From positions 22,225,076-22,289,075 of the forward strand of contig OX387604.1 in the NCBI GenBank assembly GCA_947568835.1: a DNA stretch of 64,000 nt, written 5' to 3'. The notes under the pieces are model-generated. The model ran no database searches. It was not told where the DNA came from and was given only the letters and a program-made list of their open reading frames with translations. This DNA comes from Protonemura montana (lineage: Eukaryota > Arthropoda > Insecta > Plecoptera > Nemouridae). The position numbers and the translations under genes are program-made. The first letter of the stretch is position 1, and the number at the start of each line of letters is the position of its first letter. Below, piece by piece: positions 38,288 through 51,214 of this stretch.

Positions 38288-40201
38288 ATTTGCTACTAAA
38301 ACAAATTTTTATCAACAATATCACTGGCACTTGATGGCACTAAATCTGATATCACAGCTTCTAAAAATGATGTTCAGTCAGTTAGACCCAGCGTATTGTA
38401 ATCAGTTGGTCACCAGCCTATCCCAATATATCTGAGCACGTTATGTGAGGCACTGGACGAACTCGAGAGTGAACGCTAGCCAAGACAGGTGCGTGTTGCA
38501 CGATTGAGGTTTCCGAGTAAACTGCCAGTATGCCGTCATTATAGTCGCAAGCAGACGGCTGGCTCATAGGTGAGGGGGGACAGGGGCTGTCCCATCGGAC
38601 CAAGGCCAAGGTACACACAGACGTCACGAATTCTACAACTACTGATAACAATTAATTGAATGCTGATTTTGATGGGAACCTCTCAGTAGATTGGTGACCG
38701 TGCCAGCAGCATCCTCGGGGACCACTTTATACTTAAGTTTGGGTTGGTTGGTGGGCAGGGTCATCATAGGGTCTTGGAGAAAGGACATTTTTCGTCTTCG
38801 TTATTATTCGATTTTTAAAGTATTTGAGGCAAAGGGGCCCGTCCAACTATTTGCGGTCAGTGCTCCACTGCCCTTTCACCCCGCAAACCTCCAGATTTAT
38901 ACAGTTTGTAGCAATAGCTAGAGTTCATTGTTATTGATACTCATTTCGAACCTTTTTGAAAACGACCGCATTCGAAGTTTCATTCAAAATCTGCTACGAG
39001 CTCGTTGTTGAAATGGTGTGGGTGGGTTTGACGATTGAGGGGAAAGTAGATACGTACCCCCCACCCTTGAGGTCGATATAATCAATGCTATTTTACAGGG
39101 TCATATCATCATTTCAATGCAATTTAATTACATGAAATTGGAGATTTTTTGTGGAAGAATAAATGTGTTGCACTTGCTATGAGAACTGAGGGCAAAACTG
39201 AGGAACTGAGGGTAAGTGAAAATGCACCCAGCGATATGATCAGCATTGCTGATATTGAGCGTAATTGGTAACACATGTTTGTTTCATGGGTCACAAGGAT
39301 CAATGAAAATCATACAACTTTCGAGCCAAATCTTTAATAATAACCGTTTCAAGAAAAGGGTAAACATTACAAAATGTGAACAAAAAAGACTTGGGTCTAC
39401 AAATGCAGGTGTCGTGCTCCCATGGTCCCTCAAAACTCCTAAGGCTAGAAAATATAAGTACTCTCTGTGGGACGTAACATAGTTCTTGACTTTATCTCAT
39501 TAATATAGGAAGGTTATAGGTATTACTAATTAAAATAAGTGGAATGTACAAGATTATTGAACTACTGATAGCATTAGCGTACTACATGATGAACAAATGG
39601 AATCACAAAATTTCCTAGCTGCATTTTTAACTGGAGCCAACTACAATGAGAACATATACCACAATCAGTTGGCTCAAAAAAATGCCTTTGGCACTGAACA
39701 TTAAAAAAAATTGTAGTTTTTCTCAAAAATTACAGAACTGGATAAATCTTTTTCTAGGCGTTTGAACTATCGTTACAAGCTTACGGCTTAAGACCACAAG
39801 AAGAAATCTCTTCAGCTGATAAAGTCAGCAATTTGGCAGGCAGAATCTTTAACAGCTCGAGTCATCGCTCTAATTACGAAAAATCGGGCCAATGCCCAAG
39901 TTCTAAGTTATCGAGAGCAGAGATTTTGCATCAAATTTTGGCAAAATTTGTTTTTAATTTGAACCATATAGGTAACAGGAGTAGCAGCATCACTACTTAC
40001 AAAGACAATCTAAATCATTTACAAACAGTAAACATTATAGAATAAATTTGTAACGAACGTCAAAAGTACACCAAAACGATAAAACAATCCACAAAAAATA
40101 CAACAAGACAAGCAAATAACGTCCTCAAAAACAAATTGGTAAAATAAAAGCTGTCGTTACCTCACCCGAAGCAGCCTACCTGAAACACTTTGTTCGTTTA
40201 A
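38288..40201. other. Gap between the ACE-like gene and AREL1
   Basis: Holds the ACE-like 5' UTR and promoter (first few hundred bases, GC-richer near 38420-38620) and the AREL1 3' flank. Plus-strand ORFs at 38691-38921, 39246-39482 and 39833-40045 show no family signature or splice partners. Nothing else was recognised. Confidence 0.5.
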
Positions 40202-40207
40202 TTTATT
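40202..40207 (-). promoter_or_regulatory. Candidate AREL1 polyadenylation signal (AATAAA)
   Basis: TTTATT on the plus strand reads AATAAA on the minus strand, about 124 nt after the AREL1 stop at 40331. Confidence 0.5.
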
Positions 40208-40330
40208 TAAAGCTTTTATCATTTTCATCTTTACGACTAGAGAATAGTTTCATTACCATAACCATGAATCGAAATGCATGTAACCTATTTGGAGATTTGA
40301 GTGCATCTACTGGCTAGTGCTTGCTCGCAT

Positions 40331-43300
40331 CTAAATCATTCCAAACCCTTCTGTTCCCTCGCTGATGGCGAGTAGCAGTGCCCTTTCAAATTGCTCGTAG
40401 CTCTCGTAGTCTGGCAGGCATAGTTGGTTAAAACTGAAACAAATCGAAAAACAACTCAGTATCCCTCAAGCAAGACAAGAGCCCAATAGTTGCTAGTTTA
40501 TAAATGTTTATCAAAACCCCAGGTGTGGAAATTAGGGCACTTAATCAAAGGGTATTAAAAGCAAACTGTTGGATTCGCCCAGAAAAATTGTAACAAATCA
40601 AAATATATTAGCTCTTGGGAAAATTAAGCATAAAATTAGTCTTTCGTACACAGCCCTAAGAAATATTCTTCCGAGTTAACACAAGAAACCAAACAACACA
40701 GATTTTTGAGATGAACTCTTTCCAGCTAAAAAAAACCCCAAAGTAGGCTGAGAGCCTACTGTAATGCTTTTATCGCTTCATCTTAATAACTTGAGCAACA
40801 GAGAGTGATTCCTCACCAGGTGTGCGCTGTGGGCAGGTTCCCAAAGGTAGGGGCGGCCGTAATCTGAAACTTTGGGGTGAGCTCGACGAACCCACCAGGT
40901 GGCAGCTGGGAGCACCCGGTCGTGAACTGGAGTAATCTTGCCATTTCCTCCTGAGTGAAGTTGGCTATCGCTGTCCAGAACCAGTCCAGGATGCGACGGA
41001 ATTCCGCCGAATTACCGTTGATAAGGTGATGTGCTCGGAAGTCAGCCACGCTGTACTCGCCAGTGCCACACAGAAGAAGCTGCGATGGAATTGGAATTAA
41101 ACTTTAGAAGTTTTGTTACACAAAGAAAACACAAAAATAACTGCTAATGTTAATTAAGAAGCAATATTGCACCTAGCAAGATGTGAGACTTCTGAGAGAA
41201 GAACTTATCAAAGCTTATAACAATTCTATCATCTTATTAAAGGGGCACAAAACCTCGTTTTGGTTACTTTGCAGTTTCATATTGACTAATATATTAAACA
41301 AACAAATCCCAGCCTGTTTTTGAAAAATTTCGAATGTAAACACGTCAGGGAAATATTATCGCGCAACGCTGCATTCGTATGACGTCAGTGGCCCTAGAGC
41401 GAGTGGTCGCCAATGTATTTACATGGGTGGCATGCGGAAGTTTATGATCTATATTTGTCACTACATCTTGCTCAGTTTCATTCTATCCATCCAATGGGTG
41501 TAAAGAGTACTTCTAGTCTACCGTGTAACATCGATCGATTTTACAATGCCTCAGTGCTGGTATTACGGCTGTTACAGTACCAATAAATCAGTACCTCGCC
41601 AAACATCACTCGCGGTTTTCACTAAAAATCGTAGAAAATAACCTGCATCTGCCAAAACTGGGTTGTGAATGCCTTTAAATGCATGTGAAATCATTCAAGT
41701 GACATTTTCATTGCTCATTTTAATCCAAACAATTGATTTAACCTAACAGACTTCTCTCGAGGGTATTTGAGTCCATCTTCTTTTCTTGGCTAGAGTATCT
41801 TAAATCAACCAAGAAAGATACCTGTTTGTCTATCGCAAAGTCTTGAGTGTGAAAAGCCAGCTAGCCTAAGATACTTACCTCTTAACAAAGAAGTAAACCA
41901 AAAAGAAATGTAACAACGCAATAATTCTCACCTCAAGTTCATTCTCATCAAATATGCTCAACAGGTTGTCTGGTATAATTTCGTTGAGTCCTTTCAAAAA
42001 GTGTTCAACTTCATCTTTGAGACTAGTTGCAAGACGATATTGGGCAAGTGCGTCAAGGTACAGGTGTTTGGTGGTGTTTCGCACTTTGATCTTAGCACCA
42101 CCCGGAATCAGCTCCACGACTTTGACTAGCTGTCCGGAACGGTCATACTCCTCTTCCATGAAGTACAGGTCCATGTCTTCCACGTCGTGTTCGAGGATAT
42201 ACTTCACTTTAGTAAGGTAGAGGTCGGGCTCATCTTGCTCAAAGTACTGCAAAGAAATCGGTGTCGGTGAAAGTTGCATACTTAGGCTTGAGAAAAACGA
42301 TCCTCTACCCACAATAGTGAAGTAAAGTTTAATAATTTGGTATTTGTGGTTGTAAAGTTGGAAAAAGTTGTCAATGTCCATTGAGGTTTCTTTCAAATGC
42401 TGCAAAACTTCTAATTTAAGAATATTCAAGAATCAGGAATGTTTTCTCAGAGAAAACAATTGGACACCATTCACAATATATTTAATACATCTTAAACAAT
42501 TGCTTGTAGGATAAAATATGACAAACCTTGTAGTGGACTCTGAGACCAATAATCTGCGCAAGGAAAGATCGCGTGAACCTTGCGCGGACAAGCTGCCTGT
42601 AAGATCCACCGAGCGCAGACTCGTAAAGGCACTTTCCGACGACCCTGCCCGCAAACTCGTAATGTTTGAGCTTCAGGTTAGCTGGTCTTCTAGGGTTCGG
42701 ATGGACAAGGGCTTGCTGTCCGTCAGAGAAACTCGAGTAGAGTCCGTTTCGAGCGTCAAAAAGGGCAGCACAGGTGAGTTCGAACCACTCGCGGCGTACA
42801 CCGCCCCAGTCCAGTCCTTGCTCGCCTTGGAATGTTATCTCAAAGTTGCGGCACCAATCACTCACCGAAAAGCCTTTCGTCGCTTTCAACGACTGAAACG
42901 CAAAAGAATGTTGAGTCAGTTTTCTGCGGTGACGTTATCATATCATCACAAGAATGTTCACAGGGTGTAAAAACAGTTGTCAGCACTCCGGCTTGAATGC
43001 ATTTTGTTTCTTCTTCTGTCTTAAAAGCTAAGAAATTAGTACCTTATGATGAGTTATGAGATATTAAAAAAAATGTTCAGAATCTGGTGAAAATCATGTT
43101 TATAGAACCAAATTTTGCTCTCACCAGTCTATGAAATTATATTGTTAGTAGAGAAATAAGATTAAATAAGAGTTCAATAAACCGTTTCCTTTAGAGGGAG
43201 TCAAGCAGCCCCAAATCTGTTTGGATGCATTGCATTTATTGCCCCCACATCACACAACACTAGATACAAAATGATAACCCCATCCTGCAGTGGCAAACAA

Positions 43301-46300
43301 GGATGTTGTCCCTCAAATAAGTAAGAAGATGTTTGTTTACTCACAGATTCGAGCAGCTTATCCCTCGAAACTTTCATAGGAAGCTTTTCATGATAATGTT
43401 TCTGATGGAACTTCCTAACTTCATGATAAAAGAAGTCCTGCTTGTCCTTGAAAGTTTCTGAGCCACCGATGTTCTTCAAAAGGAAGTGAGTGAACGTGGC
43501 AGCGATGACGTTCCTGTCTTTGGCCACCAGCTCCACTCTCGGCTGGCAACCATCGTCAATAGTGAACGATGGCTGGGTGTTCGGGTTATTATTGCTAGAA
43601 TTCTGGAATATAAACTGAACGAGAAGCTATGAGCACAGGTGCCTTCAAGCAGCAACAAAGCTACGTAAGTGCCGATAATTTCCAATCTATCTGAGGTGAC
43701 TTACTTTCGTCGAGGGACATAGCCGAAAAGTAACCAGCCTTTTCGGTATGAACTTGAGTAAAAATTCCTTGACGGTCAACTGTTTAGGGGAAACGTAACA
43801 AAACACCTTCTTGGGTTTGGCGAGGCGCTCGCCTTGAAAGCTGATCAGTCGAGCTTCGTAGCAAATATTATGGTTCTTGGATTCGACATTCTTGTTGACT
43901 AAAGCCGTATCACATGCTGCAGGAAAGACAATCGGAATCAGTATCATCCACGAAACCAAAGGCAACAAAATAAACAATCATTATGTCTGAAGTCAGTACT
44001 AACCGCTTAAGACAATAATATCGAAATCTCCGTTATTTAGCTCTGTGCCTTTGTAGGAGACCGTAGCATGAAAGCATCCTTCTGACGCAAAGCACACTTG
44101 CAACGTAATTTTGTCATTTGACTCGTCGTAATCGAGCTTGATGCTGCAAGGAGCTTGACCGACGCAACCGATTTTAGTGATGACCACGTCGTATCCGTCA
44201 GTAGGGCTTTCGTCGCGTTGGAAAACGCACAGGTTGTTGAACTCGTCTCGGGGCTCGATGGTCAGGAAATGTGCGATCCCAGCTGTGCATACGACAGTTG
44301 AGCTATGTCTCACGAAAACTGTCTTGTGCGCATCTGGTGGACCTAAAATCAAAGTATTTATTTTATGTTGTCCATTTTTTTAGCGGTTAACCAACGCACT
44401 GGTTCTGTGGGAGTTTTCTAGTGTGCAATAAAAAAATATAGCAACCTGATTTACAAAACTGAGTCCACGTAGATACCTAGCATGCTGAACAAGCTGGACT
44501 GCACAAGAATATTAACTCTTACTGCTGTAGATAAAGGGAACGTTATTTTGAGGGATTCATTTGAGGGATGTGTTATTTATTGAGTGCAGCACCAGCATAT
44601 GATGAAAATTTCCCGTCACAGCAAAGTCGTGTGAATTGTATTGTATAATATTGACTGTACAGACATCAAAAGAGTGTATAATCATCAGCAAAAATGCCAC
44701 CTTTCGGATTGACACCAACTTCGGCATTTTGCTACTAATCAATTTATTTTAAGAACATGAATTGGAGGACACATAGCAAATACTGATTAGTGATGGCCCA
44801 ATACCGAGGGCTATAGATCTACGGAAAATAATCTACGCTTTAACTTACCTGGAAGGAATGTTTTGGTGAACGGACTGCCCATGACGTGACAGCTTCCTAC
44901 AAGTACCGATATCCTGTACTGTCCGGCGTGCCTGACTGTGAATTTGACGGCAGCCACGTTGGCAAGGGTGGGATCCGCACCTCCCAGCTCTGAAATGGTC
45001 GCCACCCTTCGTGCCCCTTCAGTCACTTCCACGAACAGGTTATCAGTGTCGCAGATCGGGTACGGCTGACCGTTTCGTTGGTAAAACTGCATAGGAAGAC
45101 TGTTCGTTAGTCGAGAGAGCGGCGAAATTTGACTAACTTATGATTGTCTGTTTATTTTGTAAATGCTCTCAGCTGTTTATTTAAATTAACTATGGAAAAT
45201 TTGTTACAAATTAGCATGGGGACAATGTAATGAAATATAGAATATACAACAGCACCTATTCAAGCCGTGCAAAAAAGTGTTTCCTATTACTCTATTAGTT
45301 CTTATTTTCTATTATGGTATTACTGTTGAGTTTTGGGTTCGGTATGTTGGAAATGCCAGTTTAATCTATGATCGCCAAAGTTAAGCAACATTGCGCCAGG
45401 TCAGACTTTGGATAGGTTTATGAGTATTTAGATACGAAAGCAGATACAAAAATAATTTGTTATTTCAATGCTTTCTAAGTGGTGCCTGGACTTTTCAAAA
45501 TTTTGAGACTTTGAGTGCGATTTTCCTAATATATAAGCACTAAAAAGAACACAGTACAAAAACAACTGTACAAAAACAGCCTCAAACAGCATCTACAGAC
45601 GTAAGGAAAGTGAGCATTACCTTAACCGTAAAGGTCATTGTTTCACCCACAATCTGCGGTTCCTCCCACTCGAAGTGTACACGGCAGTTTCCCGGCAGCA
45701 AGTATTTGCCGGTAACATATTGAAGGAGCGTGTGTTTGGCCTCTGGGGCCAGTGCTGGCTGCGTCATGGCAGCAAGGGTGACCAGACCAGCCACACTTAC
45801 TGACACCACCAGCATCCCGCCTGCACAATCAAAACAGGAGCCATTGTAATGCTGTCAAAACATATTATATTTTATCTCTCTTTCAGTTTGTAGACATAAT
45901 GTAATCAAAATGTTGACAAGAAAACAGGCTACAGTAGATCAAATTTTAATAGAATTTTTATGATTTTTTCAATGTAAACATCAATAGAAAATTTAAAATG
46001 TTGCCTATTTTGTCTTTTTTCATATAAATTTAGCAATTATAGCAAGGCTCCGAATGCTTTTCGGCCGGATTTATAGATCTATTCAGAGCTGTCGGTGAAG
46101 TGTGTCCAATGATCATAGAAATTAATTTATTATGAGTGAAATCTTTAGGTGATAATAATAATAATTAAAATAATTAATAATAACAGTAAATAATTTGCCG
46201 GATACATTGAAGGAACATGGAAACATAGACATTAAACATGAACACTAGGCTAGAACTTTGATTAAAATGATAATTTAACTGGAATTGATGGTGAAGTCTA

Positions 46301-49300
46301 GCAAACACCGATCAAGGTAATATAATGTGTGATTGAGTATTGCTCACTTAGTTCTTACAGGAATTGTAATCGAGGATGCCACTATTTCTGGTTGAATTTG
46401 ACCAAACATAAAAAAATTTAGGTTTCAGACGGATTCTTGCAGAAGTCATTAGTGAGAAACCCTGATGCAAATTAAAAAAAAAACTAAACAAACAAAATCA
46501 AGCATGGTTGCATTGCAAACAAACTGATTTTAAAACAACCCTGAAACAAAGTTTTCATTTTACCCCAGGTCCATGCATCTTCGTGCTGTGTAGACTTCAC
46601 CACCATGCTCCACAGGTCTGCTTTCAGGAGGGCAAGATCATCCTTAGATGTTGGTAACGCCTGGTGAACCTTAGTCCAGGTCCCGAAATCCTTGCCAAGC
46701 ACTGATCTAGATTTCGAGTCTTCCAACCAGTACACATCATCCAGCGAGGTGACATCAAGCTGTAGCAATCTGTGAACCAACCAGTAATTATCTTTTAGCA
46801 AAACACTAACTTATTAGTTAGTATACGACCTTATTTTATCAAATATGAAGTTTTACCTCTATTCTCCCAGTATATTTATGACTGTGCATTAAATGTATAC
46901 AAAAACAAGACTGATTTTATTTTAAATAGGGACATTCACAACCACAATACCAGGCACACACTTGATATATTTGTTAATAAATATAGAACGACCAAGGTTA
47001 TCAAACAAATTGGTGGGGCAAGCCCGACCATTTTTAACAAGCTACCCGATAATGTTAAATCAAGTGACTCGCTATCTATCTAAGTTCAAATCAGGCTTGC
47101 ACAAAATCCTAGTTACACATTGGTTTTATAGTGTGAATGACTGTTTGACTAAAAACAATTATTTGTGATTTTATTGTAAATATTTTATTCTTATTGACCT
47201 GTTACTATGTGATCAGTTACGGATGCTATATCCTGTCAACATTTTTTTAAATTTTTTTATGGTAACTAATAAATAAATAAATAAATAATTCCATTTATGT
47301 GCCTTCACCATATATTTTCCAGTCTAGACTAAAACAACACGATGACACCATAATATATTCAGAGGGCCAGAGTTAATGTTAAACTTTCTGCTGAGCAACC
47401 AAGCCAGCAATACGAGGTAACAGAAGGTGCCACCAGATGGCTATCATGGCCGACCTTTTTAGCAAACTTCCACAATTAAATAAGTAAAACTCAAAATATT
47501 GGTACATGTATATCAATCGTTGAGATTAGCATAAATAAAGATTAATTAAGTGTATGCCAGTCTCAAATGTGAGTAATTTGTGAGTATAAATAAATGGAAT
47601 TTTTTGACACTCGAAACGACGGTGACGCCACCGGTTAAGTAGTAATTTGGTGGCAATTTTTCTCGAAGAAAGTTACACATTAGCGCTATGGTTAAATAGC
47701 ATCGAGATGTACTCTTTCCTTACACCTATATACTTTTCCTGCACGGTCAACTATTATTTTGAAATTTTGCATCATCGGCCAATACATCCGAAATACATAT
47801 TTTGCGCTTGTTCCACAAGAAACATGGTAATTTTCAGTCAATTATATTACATGTCCAGATGCTCTGATATTTGTTATAACATCATTATAATTGTAATTGT
47901 AATACCAGGAAATTATATTTAGAGATATGGCCCCTTGCACTGCTGAAAAAAGGGCACATAACATTACAGTCCAATTTTCATCTCAGAACAGAAACATGGG
48001 TCTTTTAAACAGTGCTATAAATGGATGGATTTCTATGACAACAGGATCAATCAAGCTATTATGAACCAGTACGTTCGGGAAGAATCGAGCATCTCTGAGT
48101 GTAATCTCAACAGAAGCAAAAGCAAGGGCAACCTTTGGTAGTGGTGCTGCAGTCCATGCAATCCTAGCCACTGGCGAAGGATGAGCCGTTGTTGAAGGAG
48201 ATGTGCAGCCCGCTGCAACCTCTCTTCATCATGTGCAGGCAGCTCTGGCAGGTCCTCCACCTGTGCGCAGTTCACCAGGCTGGACATGCCTGCAAAATAG
48301 CATAACAACCACCTAGCTGTAGTGTTGCTACACAACCACACAGATGTGAACTACTCCCCTAATTTTGCCAAACAACCCTGGAGGTGTCACAATGCCTCCC
48401 AATTCATGGTTTGCTGTGTCAGGAGAAACACAGTTACATTTCGTGGAATTTATCAAAAAATACAAAAAATAAAAATGTCCAAGCAATTTTTGAGAGTAAT
48501 TGCAGAGAATTTTTCACTTGACACTAAACTATCCATTATGGTGCAAGATTACGATAGGGTTTGGGGTGCTATGTGATGAAGTGGGTGGTAATAAGTTTTC
48601 TTTTCCAGACAATGGACGATTTTCTCTTCTAGGGCCATAGAAATATTATGTAACATTAACTGTTTTATCAAATTCTATCTCTCGTGTTTATACCCCCCCG
48701 TTGCCCTCCTCCCCACCCCAACCAGCCTCACGCCATTGGGCGTTTTACAAAAAGTGTGTCATCACACGATGTTTTCATTTTGGAAAAACAAGCATGACCT
48801 TGTAATTCTCCAAGTTGGATCCATTGGAACCAGTGAACATTTTGAAAGAAAATAAGACGATTCAAGCTGTCTTACCCGATGACGTGCTGCATGACGGATG
48901 CATCATTCCCACGGAGAATATTTGTTGTTCACTATTACTATTCGAGCACATAGTTATGCTCTTCTAGCAAAAACGCTATCAAATAAACGTGTGATAAAAA
49001 GAGTATGTTGCACTCAAACTACCATTGAACCACATTATAAAGACGGACGTTTTTCAAAGTACTTGTGCAATTGACTATTGTGCGCGAAGTGCCACCAAAT
49101 CTTTTGTGTTGTCGAATGAGTGTCGCATAGCGCCGCAAAGGGTAGCAGTGAGGCGTCTAGTAAGGCCGAACACAGCCGAATAGTCGACCTAGGGGGTCAC
49201 CAAAAGCCCCAAGAATGGAACTTACATCCCTTTGACTGCGCACTTGTACGAAATTTCCGATAATTTTCTATCCCTGCGCACCGCCCGTATTCCGAAATGC

Positions 49301-50156
49301 GTGAGCGGGAGCGCAGAATCTTCCAGTGAGCCATCTACTACAGTGTTTTCCCCTGCTCTTTCGAAATGAATCAATATGGTATGGTAGGAAAGCTGTTGAA
49401 ACATCACACAGCGCAGGGCGGGATTTCCCACCTAGGAAACGGAGCGTTTTCACGTGCGTCGATGGGTATACTTACAGGCATTTCCGAGGTGCAACGCGTC
49501 GAAATTTTAACTTATGTAGATGTTAATAAAACCTAGAGCAATGCGAAATAATAGTGTTAAAGCACCACATTTTGTTTCAGTTTTCTATGCTAATATTGCT
49601 ATTATCATAATTTTGGCATTTATCGTTTTTTTACGCATTCACCTACTGGTTGAAATTATGGGAAATTCTTTTGCAACTTCAGCAATAATTTTGCAGTTAA
49701 AAAAATAAGGCAAAACATCGCGATAGGGTGACTCCATGATAATTTACAGTTCAAATCATAAATAACAGAAACCAAGGAGATACGTCCTGCATATGGCAAA
49801 CACCATGAGCTGATGCTACGCTACCACGCGTAAAAATAGCTTAAAGCATCCCAATTTAATTCGGTTTGAAATAATAGTGCATTAAAATGAGCAAAATGGT
49901 ATGGTTGGAGAGGTACCCCAAATAGGCTGCATCATCCCCAGCCCATCCAAACGAAACATTGTTATAACTTACCTCGGTCTTTGAATAAGCCCAGGTAGAC
50001 TGTCAGCTGATTTTCTTCCAGCCATGACTCGACCTCTGCCTCTTCAACTTTACCGGCACTGAGTTTAGAAAATAAACAAAGGAATACTTTTGTGAATAAT
50101 AAAGACGTGACAATTCCAATCACTAGGCAAATTAGCACCATAGGACGATAAAGCAT
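40331..50156 (-). CDS. AREL1: HECT-type E3 ubiquitin ligase AREL1 (apoptosis-resistant E3 ligase 1)
   Basis: Twelve exons join in phase: 49973-50156 (ATG at 50156), 48133-48289, 46564-46769, 45621-45820, 44849-45086, 44004-44342, 43705-43916, 43345-43602, 42527-42892, 41932-42246, 40817-41079 and 40331-40433 (TAG), 946 aa. An N-terminal hydrophobic segment (residues about 4-30) could anchor it. Residues about 43-150 resemble two SAM-like segments (VESWLEENQLTVYLGLFKDR; ILRQWLGLHGLQHHYQRLLQ), which is inference. A filamin-type Ig repeat follows (HSSTVVCTAGIAHFLTIEP). The HECT domain fills roughly residues 600-946, with WCRNFEITFQGEQGLDWGGV, FTRSFLAQIIGLRVHYK and LPTAHTCFNQLCLP. The catalytic Cys is residue 913, its codon split TG|T by the last intron. 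AREL1 ubiquitinates IAP antagonists and so restrains apoptosis. The human protein is shorter (823 aa); the extra length is mostly N-terminal. The donor after 48133 (GTTGCC) is weak but gives the correct phase. Confidence 0.92.
41240..41645 (+). mobile_element. DNA-transposon remnant with a THAP-like start
   Basis: A plus-strand 31-codon frame at 41546-41641 begins MPQCWYYGCYSTNKS. This matches the opening of THAP zinc fingers (MPxxC, then C-x4-C), and THAP domains are frequent in P-like and related transposases. It stops after 31 codons. The preceding ~300 bp (from AAAGGGGCACAAAACCTCG near 41240) look like the non-coding 5' part of such an element. It lies in the AREL1 intron between exons 40817-41079 and 41932-42246. 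Boundaries are guesses. Confidence 0.35.
45335..45425 (+). mobile_element. 5S-like SINE head fragment
   Basis: TATGATCGCCAAAGTTAAGC, then AACATTGCGCC and TCAGACTTTGGATAGG, match the 5S-derived head of the family seen at 36365-36440 and 63450-63500. No body follows, so this is a truncated copy in an AREL1 intron. Confidence 0.5.
46905..47288 (+). mobile_element. LINE 3' end with (TAAA)n tail
   Basis: Plus-strand text reads like the C-terminus of insect LINE ORF2 proteins (NTRHTLDIFVNKYRTTK, IFNKLPDNVKSSDSL, HWFYSVNDCL), with frame breaks. It is followed by about 100 bp of 3' UTR and an AATAAATAAATAAATAA tail at about 47267-47287. It is 5'-truncated and lies in the AREL1 intron between exons 46564-46769 and 48133-48289. 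The family differs from the 5190-6720 copy. Confidence 0.65.
48290..49972 (-). other. AREL1 intron 1; nothing recognised
   Basis: About 1.7 kb between the first two AREL1 coding exons. Short ORFs such as 49222-49431 show no family resemblance. No mobile element was recognised. Confidence 0.6.
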
Positions 50157-51103
50157 TGTTACACCCAAATACTGATAAGCTACCCTATCCTGTCGGCGTC
50201 ACTAATAACTTTTTTGTAGAGTTTTTTCATTTTAGAGAAATAGTTCATATGCGAATACAGCTTGTATAAATAATTTTGAACTGTTCCTTTTTTTCACAGA
50301 TGAACTTCACTTTTATTCATAACACGATTATTCGAGATGAAAAAGAGACATGCGATGAGTGCTAGCTGTCAACTCAAAGCACTGTGCACTGCAAGCCGCC
50401 ATTACGTTCCGCCCCTTGCCATGTTGTGATTGGTTGACCGCTTGCGTGCAGACCATTTGAAAATTAACCGGTAAATGACCACTAAGAGGATAGGTTTTGC
50501 ATTCGTACACAACACGCATCAAGAAAACTCTGAAAGCTGGAAAGCGACAGTTCACGGCTGGAAAACAACCATTGACCAAACCACACATAGTTTTTTATGA
50601 ATTATCTCGCTGTTCCGACAGTGAAAATTATGAAATCGAACTGCTACCTCGAATTAAAAAAATAAACCCTTTGTTTAAATGTATGCCTACAAACTGAACA
50701 TCTTTATTTTTTGTCATTAAAACTCAGGCACCCTCTCAAAAGTTTGTCCAAATCCAGTGTTCCGAGTAAAATCGAATAGTTATATCATGTAAATATTGTG
50801 GCTTTGTCACCACCCAATTTTGCCATAAGAAATTTTACGATTAAATGGTAAAATTTTACTGATTTCTCCTCTGTTGTAGCAATCATTACCAGTCATTAAT
50901 GGAGACAGCACTTAAAGTGCTAGTTGAATTTACCTGAGAGGAAAGATCTAAAAAAGAGAATAAATCTCTCACAAATAACATTTTTCTCGGATTACACACA
51001 AAAATGAACATTGTGGTATTCATTGAATACAACGGAGACAATTTTCAAGGATTGCAATAAAAACACTCGACAGGAACACAAGGTCTCATTTGTTTTTGCA
51101 ATC
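50157..51103. other. AREL1 promoter region and PRDX5 3' flank
   Basis: Contains the AREL1 5' UTR and promoter (about 50157-50480, with a GC-richer patch near 50370-50460) and AT-rich DNA up to the PRDX5 3' end. The plus-strand ORF 50497-50697 has no recognisable family. Promoter elements could not be fixed by eye. Confidence 0.4.
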
Positions 51104-51109
51104 TTTATT
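51104..51109 (-). promoter_or_regulatory. Candidate PRDX5 polyadenylation signal (AATAAA)
   Basis: TTTATT on the plus strand reads AATAAA on the minus strand, about 106 nt after the PRDX5 stop at 51215. Confidence 0.6.
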
Positions 51110-51214
51110 AGTTTCAAGCAAGGGCGCTGAAGTTACATATTTTAATCAATACGTCTTCCAGACAATTACCAATACATTAAAATCCCCTGAATATGCGAGG
51201 TATGATACGTCAAA

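Noticed and set aside
42518-42970. 150-codon plus-strand ORF
   Set aside because: Antisense of the first HECT exon of AREL1.
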